Shown: one piece after another, positions 1 through 4,330 of the stretch
How positions within the stretch are numbered: position 1 is the first letter of the stretch
Layout: each line of letters begins with the position of its first letter
DNA from: Paracoccaceae bacterium
GTDB taxonomy: Bacteria > Pseudomonadota > Alphaproteobacteria > Rhodobacterales > Rhodobacteraceae
Length of the DNA: 5,980 nt
Assembly (NCBI GenBank): GCA_007120685.1
Contig: SKNG01000167.1
Coordinates: 1-5,980 of the forward strand
Reading direction: 5' to 3'
Position numbers and translations under genes: made by a program
Notes under the pieces: generated by a model
What the model was told of the DNA's origin: nothing
Databases searched by the model: none
What the model saw: the letters and a program-made list of their open reading frames with translations, nothing else

Positions 1-198
1 GCCGGCCGGCGTCAGCGCCTGCCCGCCCGGCCTGCGCGCCATCAGCGGCTGGCCCAGCCGGTCCTGCAGCGCGCGCAGGTGCCGGCCCAGCGTCGGCTGG
101 CTGATCCCGCTTTCCCGCGCCGCCGCCGACAGCGAACCCGCCCGCGCCACGCGCAGGAAGCTTTGCAGAAGCGACCAGTCTATCTCACGCACATCCAT
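1..198 (-). CDS. LysR-family transcriptional regulator, N-terminal part (cut by window edge)
   Basis: The visible 66 residues begin MDVREIDWSLLQSFLRVARA and run through a complete LysR-type winged helix-turn-helix: helix 1 around residues 8-20, then SLSAAARESGISQPTLGRHL (23-42) as the helix-turn-helix, then a wing-leading helix with RALQDRLG. The frame is open to position 1, so the wing and the whole effector-binding domain lie outside the window. The start at ATG 196-198 is well constrained: an in-frame TGA lies directly upstream (199-201), and the only near alternative is GTG three codons in. No Shine-Dalgarno sequence precedes it, so the message may be leaderless. The gene diverges from the epimerase-like gene at 287, the usual arrangement for a LysR regulator and its target. 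Family assignment is firm; the effector and target are inference. Confidence 0.93.
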   Translation of the reverse strand, partial: MDVREIDWSLLQSFLRVARAGSLSAAARESGISQPTLGRHLRALQDRLGQPLMARRPGGQALTPAG

Positions 199-210
199 TC
201 ATAAATGGAT
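193..210. promoter_or_regulatory. Near-perfect palindrome over the lysR start codon; candidate operator
   Basis: The sequence ATCCATTCATAAATGGAT has 7-bp arms (ATCCATT / AATGGAT) around a 4-bp centre; only one of the nine base pairs fails. The left arm contains the minus-strand ATG of the LysR gene. It is AT-rich in a GC-rich region and sits between divergent genes, so a binding site for autoregulation is plausible. It does not fit the T-N11-A spacing of classical LysR boxes exactly, so the binding protein is uncertain. Confidence 0.45.
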
Positions 211-233
211 AGCCAGCCTGCGATTTCTTGCAA
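206..233 (-). promoter_or_regulatory. Candidate sigma-70 promoter for the LysR gene
   Basis: On the minus strand, TTGCAA (228-233) and TATCCA (206-211) stand 16 bp apart and match the -35 and -10 consensus at 4/6 and 3/6 positions. Transcription would begin at about 199-200, one or two bases before the ATG at 198. This fits the lack of a ribosome binding site and suggests a leaderless mRNA. The -10 lies inside the palindrome, so a protein bound there would block the promoter. Only a weak consensus match supports this. Confidence 0.3.
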
Positions 234-276
234 TCCCCATTCACCTGCACGCGTGGCAAAACAGGCCATCAGCAAT

Positions 277-282
277 GGAGGG
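277..282 (+). promoter_or_regulatory. Ribosome binding site that decides the epimerase start
   Basis: GGAGGG lies four bases before the ATG at 287. It overlaps an earlier in-frame ATG at 275, which has no such site of its own. This supports 287 over 275 as the start. Confidence 0.7.
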
Positions 283-286
283 TTCC

Positions 287-1156
287 ATGACAAGAACGGT
301 TCTGATTCTCGGCGCCTCGGGCGGCTTTGGCAGCGCAGCGGCGGCGGCTTTCGGCGCGGTGGGCTGGCAGGTCAGGCGCTACCGGCGCGGCGGCGACATG
401 GCGGCGGCGGCAGGCGGCGCGGCGCTTATCGTCAACGCGATGAACCCGCCGGACTATCACGACTGGGCGCGCCAGATCCCGGCGATCACCGAGGCGGTGA
501 TGGTAGCGGCGCGGGAAAGCGGGGCGCGCGTGCTGATCCCGGGCAATGTCTATGTCTTTGGCGATCAGCCCGGCCCCTGGTCCGAGGCGACGCCGCACCG
601 CCCCGTCAGCCGCAAGGGCCGGATCCGCGCCGAGATGGAGGCGCGCTGGCGCGAGTCCGGCCTGCCGGTGACGATCCTGCGGGCGGGCGATTTCATCGAC
701 GGCGCAAGGACGGGGCTGGTCCTCGACCGGGTGGTGCTGAAACATCTGGCGAAAGGGCGGATCACCGCCCTGGGCGACGCGTCAGCCGTGCGCGCCCATG
801 CCTATCTGCCCGACCTCGCCCGCGCGGCGGTGGCGCTGGCCGAGCAACAGGACCTGCCCGTTTTCGCCGACATCCCCTTCGCCGGCCATGGCTTCAGCCT
901 GAACGACCTGGCCGGCGAGATCGCACGGCAGACCGGGCGCGCACCGGCGATCCGCGCCTTCCCCTGGTGGGCGCTGCGGCTGGCCGCGCCGGTGTGGGAG
1001 CTGGCCCGCGAACTGGGCGAGATGCGCTATCTCTACAACCATCCGCACCGGCTGGACGACGCCCGCTTCAAGGCGCTGATCCCCGGCTTCCGCGCCACCC
1101 CGTTTTCCGAGGTTGTCGCCGGTTATCTGCCGCCATCAGCGGCGCGCGCGACCTGA
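287..1156 (+). CDS. Atypical NAD(P)-binding epimerase/reductase of the extended SDR type
   Basis: The 289-residue product starts MTRTVLILGASGGFG, a beta strand followed by the Rossmann dinucleotide motif GxxGxxG (residues 9-15). The pattern of an extended short-chain dehydrogenase (NAD-dependent epimerase/dehydratase family) continues with IVNAMNPP (48-55), LIPGNVYVFGD (83-93) and LPVTILRAGDFIDG (126-139). The family's catalytic Tyr-x3-Lys is not apparent: in the matching segment, SRKGRIRAEME (108-118), the Tyr and Lys places appear to hold Lys110 and Arg114. The protein may therefore bind NAD(P) without classical SDR chemistry, like NmrA-type or other atypical members. The start at 287 is chosen for its GGAGGG site; ATG 275 would add four residues. 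The gene diverges from a LysR regulator that may control it. The substrate cannot be told from sequence; fold confidence is high. Confidence 0.85.
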   Translation: MTRTVLILGASGGFGSAAAAAFGAVGWQVRRYRRGGDMAAAAGGAALIVNAMNPPDYHDWARQIPAITEAVMVAARESGARVLIPGNVYVFGDQPGPWSEATPHRPVSRKGRIRAEMEARWRESGLPVTILRAGDFIDGARTGLVLDRVVLKHLAKGRITALGDASAVRAHAYLPDLARAAVALAEQQDLPVFADIPFAGHGFSLNDLAGEIARQTGRAPAIRAFPWWALRLAAPVWELARELGEMRYLYNHPHRLDDARFKALIPGFRATPFSEVVAGYLPPSAARAT

Positions 1157-1161
1157 AAGAT

Positions 1162-1176
1162 CGGGCCAGGAGCCCG
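1162..1176 (+). terminator. Small hairpin just after the epimerase gene
   Basis: CGGGC / GCCCG arms (1162-1166 and 1172-1176) enclose a 5-base loop, six bases past the TGA stop. There is no T-run after it, so it is a poor intrinsic terminator; it may only protect the 3' end or be chance in GC-rich DNA. Confidence 0.2.
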
Positions 1177-1251
1177 CACGCCATGCACGCATCCCCGTCG
1201 CGCGTCAGTAAATGCCGCCCGGTGGGACGGGACGCATGATCCCCTTGTGCG

Positions 1252-1267
1252 AGGCGCCCTGGCGCCT
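1252..1267 (+). repeat. Inverted repeat just upstream of the ceramidase-like start
   Basis: AGGCGCC / AGGCGCC in opposite orientation (1252-1258 and 1261-1267) flank a 2-base centre, ending 11 bases before the ATG at 1279. In RNA it would fold as a 5-6 bp GC stem in the place where a ribosome binding site is expected; no clear Shine-Dalgarno sequence is seen there. The rest of the gap from 1157 to 1278 holds no recognisable signal apart from the small hairpin at 1162. Confidence 0.35.
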
Positions 1268-1278
1268 ATGTCGCCCGC

Positions 1279-1941
1279 ATGGATTGGTTCGTCCCCGTGA
1301 ACGTCTATTGCGAACGCACCGTGCCGGAATACTGGGCCGAGCCGGTGAATGCCGTGACGAACGCGGCATTTCTGCTGGCGGCGGCGGTGATGGGCTGGCG
1401 GTTGCGCGGGGCGCGGCTGCCGCTGGGCTGGGCGCTGGTCTGGGTGCTAGCGGTAATCGGGGTGGGAAGCTTTCTGTTCCACACCCATGCCAACCGCCTG
1501 ACCGGGCTCCTGGATGTGCTGCCGATCCTGACCTTCATCCTGATCTACCTCTTTGCCGCAACGCGCGATTTCCTTGGCGCCCAGCCCTGGGTGGCCGTGC
1601 TGGCGGTGCTGGCCTTCCTGCCCTATGTCGCATTGACCGTGCCGCTGTTCCGGCTGGTGCCGGTGCTGGGCGCCTCGGCGGTCTATCTGCCGGTGCCCGC
1701 GCTGATCCTGGCCTATGCCGCGCTGCTGGCGCGCCGCGCGCCGGCCGCGGCATGGGGGCTGGCGCTGGGGGCGGGCATCCTGCTGGTGTCGCTCTTCTTC
1801 CGGTCGATCGACATGGCCGTCTGCGATGTCTTCCCGCTGGGCACGCATTTCATGTGGCATCTGCTGAACGCTTTGATGCTGGGCTGGATGATCGAGGTCT
1901 ATCGCCGCCACCACATCGGCGCCGATGTCACGAGCACTTGA
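1279..1941 (+). CDS. Alkaline ceramidase-family integral membrane hydrolase (CREST superfamily)
   Basis: This 220-residue, very hydrophobic protein has about seven membrane segments (near 22-42, 50-68, 78-94, 103-122, 131-150, 157-175 and 187-206). It carries the alkaline ceramidase signature: an N-terminal YCER (10-13) and AEPVNAVTN (20-28), then GSFLFHTH (63-70) with Ser64 and His68, Asp79 in LLDVLPI, and GTHFMWHLL (188-196) with His190 and His194. The spacings Ser-His (4), His-Asp (11) and His-His (4) equal those I recall for the zinc site of human ACER3 (Ser77, His81, Asp92, His217, His221). Family members hydrolyse the amide bond of ceramides in the membrane; the bacterial substrate could be another N-acyl lipid. 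Of the calcium-site residues recalled for ACER3, only the two acidic residues Glu12 and Glu21 seem kept. The start is forced: an in-frame stop lies at 1237-1239 and no other ATG, GTG or TTG intervenes. It has no good ribosome binding site. Confidence 0.85.
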   Translation: MDWFVPVNVYCERTVPEYWAEPVNAVTNAAFLLAAAVMGWRLRGARLPLGWALVWVLAVIGVGSFLFHTHANRLTGLLDVLPILTFILIYLFAATRDFLGAQPWVAVLAVLAFLPYVALTVPLFRLVPVLGASAVYLPVPALILAYAALLARRAPAAAWGLALGAGILLVSLFFRSIDMAVCDVFPLGTHFMWHLLNALMLGWMIEVYRRHHIGADVTST

Positions 1942-1974
1942 GCCGGGGTTGTGGCTGCGGGCGGGCCGTATCCA

Positions 1975-1983
1975 TGTTATGCT
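1975..1983 (+). promoter_or_regulatory. Candidate extended -10 promoter for the 60-residue gene
   Basis: TGTTATGCT fits an extended -10 (TGn plus TATGCT, 4/6 to consensus) in the 71-base gap after the ceramidase-like gene. No good -35 lies at the right spacing. Transcription would start near 1990, leaving a leader of about 23 bases that contains the ribosome binding site. The small gene could also be read from the upstream gene's transcript. Confidence 0.3.
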
Positions 1984-1995
1984 CGTGAAAGTTGC

Positions 1996-2004
1996 AGGAG
2001 GAGG
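1996..2004 (+). promoter_or_regulatory. Very strong ribosome binding site of the 60-residue gene
   Basis: AGGAGGAGG is followed by TAACTGAC and then the ATG at 2013, giving eight bases of spacing. This identifies 2013 as the start and argues against the in-frame TTG at 1992, which lies upstream of the site itself. Confidence 0.8.
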
Positions 2005-2012
2005 TAACTGAC

Positions 2013-2195
2013 ATGAGCAAGCACATTCTGGACCGCCCGCGCGAGGCCGCTGCCAGCCGTGCCGCGCAATATCTGGACATCGAACGCAAGACCGGCCCGC
2101 ACCGCAGCACCGAAGCCCTGCAGAAGCGGGCACGGGCAGAGAAGCCGATGGCGGAGGCGCTGAAGGCGTATCGGGTCGAACGCAGCGAGGACTGA
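2013..2195 (+). CDS. Small charged protein of unknown function (60 residues)
   Basis: I do not recognise this protein. It begins MSKHILDRPREAAASRAAQY and is rich in Arg, Lys, Glu and Ala, with no hydrophobic segment, no cysteine and no signal peptide, so it should be cytoplasmic and largely helical. Two possible helices flank a central KTGPHRST turn (residues 26-33). The strong, well-spaced ribosome binding site and the plausible promoter just upstream make it likely to be a real and well-translated gene despite its size. It follows the ceramidase-like gene by 71 bases on the same strand and converges on the GMC oxidoreductase gene with only seven bases between the stop codons. A small regulatory or nucleic-acid-associated role would fit the charge pattern, but that is a guess. 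Confidence 0.72.
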   Translation: MSKHILDRPREAAASRAAQYLDIERKTGPHRSTEALQKRARAEKPMAEALKAYRVERSED

Positions 2196-2212
2196 GGGCG
2201 GATTACGCCCTC
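2194..2212. terminator. Hairpin covering both convergent stop codons; candidate bidirectional terminator
   Basis: GAGGGCG (2194-2200) and CGCCCTC (2206-2212) form a perfect 7-bp stem with a 5-base loop GATTA. The left arm holds two bases of the plus-strand TGA (2193-2195) and the loop holds the minus-strand TAA (2203-2205). The symmetry lets it fold in transcripts from both sides. Neither side has a clear T-run directly after the stem, so it may be an RNA 3'-end stabiliser or transcript blocker and not a classical intrinsic terminator. Confidence 0.45.
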
Positions 2213-3789
2213 CGCAGAATCGCCTCGGCGCATTTTTCGGCGATCATCAGCGTCGGCGCATTGGTGTTGCCGCTGGTGATCGTCGGCATGACCGAGGCAT
2301 CGGCGACGCGCAGCCCCTGAACGCCGTTTACTTTCAGGTCACCGCCGACAACGGCGCGCGGATCCGTGCCCATGCGGCAGGTGCCCACCGGGTGGAATAT
2401 GGTGGTGCCGATCTGCCCGGCGGCCATTGCCAGATCATCGTCGCTCTGGGCCTGCGCGCCGGGGCGTTCCTCAGCGGGTCGGTAGCGGACCAGGGGTTCG
2501 GCTGCCATAATCTGCCGCGTCAGGCGGATGGCGCGGGCTGCCACCAGCCGATCGGCCGGCGCGGAAAGGTAGTTCGGCGCGATTTCCGGCGTGGCTAGCG
2601 GATCTGGCGCCGAGATGCGCACATGGCCCCGGCTTTCCGGGCGAAGATGGCAGACCGAGGCGGTGATCGCCGGAAACGGATCCAGCGGCTGGCCGAAGGC
2701 GGGCAGAGAAAGCGGCTGGACGTGGTATTCCAGATCAGCGCGGTCCACATCCGGGGCTGAGCGGGCGAAGGCGCCAAGCTGGCTGGGCGCCATCGACATG
2801 GGGCCGGAACGCCGCAGCAGATATTCCAGCCCGATCCGAGCCTTGCCCAGCATCGTCGCCGCCATGGTGTTCAGCGTCTGCGCCCCGTTGACACGGTAGG
2901 TCAGGCGCAGTTGCAGATGGTCCTGCAGGTTTTCGCCGGTGTCGCAGTCATGGCGCGGCGTGATCCCCATGGCGTGCAGAAAATCCGCCGGGCCGATGCC
3001 GGCGAGTTGCAGCAGTTGCGGCGAGCCGATGGCACCGGCGCAGAGCACCACCTCTCCCCCCGCGCGAGCCGTCACCTCGGCCCCGCCCTTGCGATAGCGG
3101 ACCCCGGTGCATCGGTTGCCGTCAAAACTCAGGCCCAGCACCTGTGCCTCGGTCTCTATCTTCAAGCTCGCACGCCCCTTGATGGGGTTCAGAAAGGCGC
3201 GCGCCGTGTTCCAGCGCCAGCCCGCGCGCTGGGTGACCTTGAAATAGCCCACGCCCTCGTTGTCGCCGGTGTTGAAATCAGGCGTCGCGGGGATGCCACA
3301 GGCCTGCGCGGCCTCTGCCCAGGCGTCCAGAATTTCCCAGCGCAGGCGCTGGTTTTCCACCCGCCATTCGCCGCCCGTGCCATGCGCCTCGCCCGCCGGG
3401 CCGGCAGCGTAATCCTCGTGCCGCTTGAACAGGGGCAGCACGTCGTCCCAGCCCCAGCCGGTCAGGCCCATCTGCCGCCAGCCATCGTAATCGGCGGCCT
3501 GGCCGCGCATGTAGATCATGCCGTTGATGGATGAGCAGCCCCCCAGCACCTTGCCACGCGGATAAAGCAGGCTGCGGCCGCCCAGCCCGGGCTCCTCCCT
3601 TGTGCGAAACCGCCAGTCGGTGCGGGGGTTGTCGATGCAATAAAGGTATCCGACCGGCACATGCACCCAGATGTAGTTGTCGCGCCCGCCGGCCTCTAGC
3701 AGCAAGACCCGGTGGCGCGCGCTCAGCCGGTTCGCCAGCAGCGCACCCGCCGTGCCGGCGCCGACCACGATGTAATCCCAGTCTGCCAT
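2203..3789 (-). CDS. GMC-family FAD-dependent alcohol dehydrogenase (choline dehydrogenase-like)
   Basis: The 528-residue enzyme is full length for the glucose-methanol-choline oxidoreductase family. The N-terminus has the FAD Rossmann motif GAGTAG (10-15) and the ribose-binding Glu32 in LLLEAGG. GMC signature 1 is PRGKVLGGCSSINGMIYMRG (77-96) and signature 2 is GAIGSPQLLQLAGIGP (252-267). The C-terminus has the catalytic pair His466 (in HPVGTCRMG) and Asn510 (in SGNTNAPT). Residue 89 in GGCSSIN is Ile, where choline oxidase has the His that binds FAD covalently; FAD is therefore probably non-covalent, as in BetA-type dehydrogenases. The enzyme should oxidise a primary alcohol to the aldehyde and pass electrons to an acceptor such as the quinone pool. 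No betaine aldehyde dehydrogenase, BetI regulator or choline transporter gene is adjacent, so choline is not assured as substrate; long-chain or polyether alcohols are alternatives. The ATG at 3787-3789 follows a G-rich, short-spaced ribosome binding site. Confidence 0.93.
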   Translation of the reverse strand: MADWDYIVVGAGTAGALLANRLSARHRVLLLEAGGRDNYIWVHVPVGYLYCIDNPRTDWRFRTREEPGLGGRSLLYPRGKVLGGCSSINGMIYMRGQAADYDGWRQMGLTGWGWDDVLPLFKRHEDYAAGPAGEAHGTGGEWRVENQRLRWEILDAWAEAAQACGIPATPDFNTGDNEGVGYFKVTQRAGWRWNTARAFLNPIKGRASLKIETEAQVLGLSFDGNRCTGVRYRKGGAEVTARAGGEVVLCAGAIGSPQLLQLAGIGPADFLHAMGITPRHDCDTGENLQDHLQLRLTYRVNGAQTLNTMAATMLGKARIGLEYLLRRSGPMSMAPSQLGAFARSAPDVDRADLEYHVQPLSLPAFGQPLDPFPAITASVCHLRPESRGHVRISAPDPLATPEIAPNYLSAPADRLVAARAIRLTRQIMAAEPLVRYRPAEERPGAQAQSDDDLAMAAGQIGTTIFHPVGTCRMGTDPRAVVGGDLKVNGVQGLRVADASVMPTITSGNTNAPTLMIAEKCAEAILRRA

Positions 3790-3810
3790 GATCCCCCCGT
3801 GAACCGCCCG

Positions 3811-3838
3811 AGCCTAGCACAGGGGCGGGCCTGTGCAA
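3811..3838 (-). promoter_or_regulatory. Candidate promoter of the GMC oxidoreductase gene
   Basis: On the minus strand, TTGCAC (3833-3838) and TAGGCT (3811-3816) lie 16 bp apart, and TGC directly before the -10 makes it an extended -10. Each hexamer matches consensus at only three positions, but the extended -10 and the position, about 15 bases of leader before the ATG at 3789, support it. Confidence 0.45.
3817..3836. promoter_or_regulatory. Perfect inverted repeat in the -35/-10 spacer; candidate operator
   Basis: GCACAGG-ggcggg-CCTGTGC has perfect 7-bp arms and a 6-bp centre. It fills the spacer of the candidate GMC promoter and runs into its -35 hexamer. This is the classic placement of a repressor operator, where a bound dimer excludes RNA polymerase. 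No regulator gene lies next to it in the window, apart from the distant LysR gene at the left edge. As RNA it would not matter, since it lies upstream of the likely transcription start. Confidence 0.5.
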
Positions 3839-3871
3839 CGGGTCCGGAAAAGGTGGCGGGTGCGGCATATC

Positions 3872-3895
3872 TGGCCCGGGGCGGGCACGGGGCCA
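3872..3895. repeat. GC-rich inverted repeat in the divergent intergenic region
   Basis: TGGCCC (3872-3877) and GGGCCA (3890-3895) flank a 12-base centre. In such GC-rich sequence, 6-bp arms can arise by chance. It lies between the two divergent promoters and could be a binding site, but nothing else supports that. Confidence 0.2.
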
Positions 3896-3905
3896 CCAGC
3901 CCTAG

Positions 3906-3919
3906 CGATTGCCGAATCG
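3906..3919. repeat. Short palindromic element upstream of the secreted-protein gene
   Basis: CGATT-gccg-AATCG has perfect 5-bp arms. It overlaps the candidate -35 of the secreted-protein gene and lies where the intergenic sequence turns AT-rich. A regulator binding site is possible but unproven. Confidence 0.25.
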
Positions 3920-3937
3920 ATGGCGTTTTGCTAAGGA
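3909..3937 (+). promoter_or_regulatory. Weak candidate promoter for the secreted-protein gene
   Basis: TTGCCG (3909-3914) and TAAGGA (3932-3937) lie 17 bp apart, with TGC before the -10 as an extended element. The -10 itself matches consensus poorly. The surrounding 3905-3960 stretch is the most AT-rich in the gap, which favours a promoter somewhere here. The leader would be near 58 bases and contain the hairpin at 3960-3978. Confidence 0.25.
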
Positions 3938-3959
3938 ACGCAAGTGGATACAGATAGAA

Positions 3960-3978
3960 GGCGGTGCCAGATACCGCC
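3960..3978 (+). promoter_or_regulatory. Leader hairpin before the secreted-protein gene
   Basis: GGCGGT (3960-3965) and ACCGCC (3973-3978) form a perfect 6-bp stem with a 7-base loop, which a G-T wobble can shorten to five. It ends seven bases before the ribosome binding site AAGAGGA (3985-3991). It may stabilise the message 5' end or modulate translation. Confidence 0.3.
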
Positions 3979-4001
3979 CGTAACAAGAGGACAGAGCAGA
4001 C

Positions 4002-4316
4002 ATGCGTTTTTCCGTGATTGCCGCCGCCATTGCCGCCGCGCTGGCCTTTGCCGTGCCCGCCGTGGCCGTGGCCGGGCCGATTGAGAATGCCTGCAACCGG
4101 TCGGACCGGCCGGGTGCCACACGGGCGATGTGCCGCTGCGTCGATCAGGTGGCCCGCCAGCACATGACCCGGGCCGAACAGCGCCGGGCCGCCCGGTTTT
4201 TCCGTGACCCGCAACGGGCCCAGGATGTACGCATGTCGCGCCGTGCCGGTGATTCGGAGTTCTGGCAGCGCTACCGTGCATTCGGCGCGGCTGCGGAACG
4301 CGCCTGTTCGGGCTGA
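4002..4316 (+). CDS. Small secreted cysteine-containing protein, Rhodobacterales family of unknown function
   Basis: The 104-residue product has a clear Sec signal peptide: MRFS, a hydrophobic Ala/Val core, and an Ala-Val-Ala cleavage box at 22-24, leaving a mature protein of about 80 residues that starts GPIENACNRSDRPGATRAMC. The mature part has four cysteines (31, 44, 46, 102), including a CRC motif, so two disulfides are possible in the periplasm. It is rich in Arg and has a conserved-looking FFRDPQRAQDVRMS (66-79) and FWQRYRAFG (87-95). I recall similar short proteins across Rhodobacterales that databases have labelled arginine transporter; a soluble 80-residue protein cannot be a transporter by itself, so that name is doubtful. 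The ATG follows AAGAGGA with 10 bases of spacing. It converges on the phosphatase gene with four bases between the stop codons. Function is unknown. Confidence 0.82.
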   Translation: MRFSVIAAAIAAALAFAVPAVAVAGPIENACNRSDRPGATRAMCRCVDQVARQHMTRAEQRRAARFFRDPQRAQDVRMSRRAGDSEFWQRYRAFGAAAERACSG

Positions 4317-4330
4317 GGCGTCAGGGCGCG
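4299..4330. terminator. Imperfect hairpin over the second convergent stop-codon pair
   Basis: CGCGCCTG (4299-4306) pairs with CAGGGCGCG (4322-4330) through eight base pairs and one bulged G, around a 15-base loop that holds the plus-strand TGA. A smaller alternative is CTGA-ggcg-TCAG (4313-4324), formed by the two stop codons themselves. There is no T-run on either side, so a terminator role is tentative. Confidence 0.28.

Noticed and set aside
205..1239. Long plus-strand open frame overlapping the epimerase gene
   Set aside because: Its translation is dominated by Arg, Gly, Ala and Pro with no domain, as expected for a shifted frame of GC-rich coding DNA; the frame starting at 287 has a Rossmann motif and a ribosome binding site.
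1212..1988. Plus-strand and minus-strand (1447-2133) open frames over the ceramidase-like gene
   Set aside because: Both are low-complexity shadows; the 1279 frame carries conserved metal-site motifs and membrane helices.
1992..2012. TTG start seven codons upstream for the 60-residue protein
   Set aside because: It lies before the ribosome binding site, which is spaced correctly for the ATG at 2013.
3935..3956. GGAAC at 3935-3939 as a -35 of an EcfG/RpoE-type promoter
   Set aside because: No matching CGTT or TCnnA -10 motif follows at 16-17 bases.
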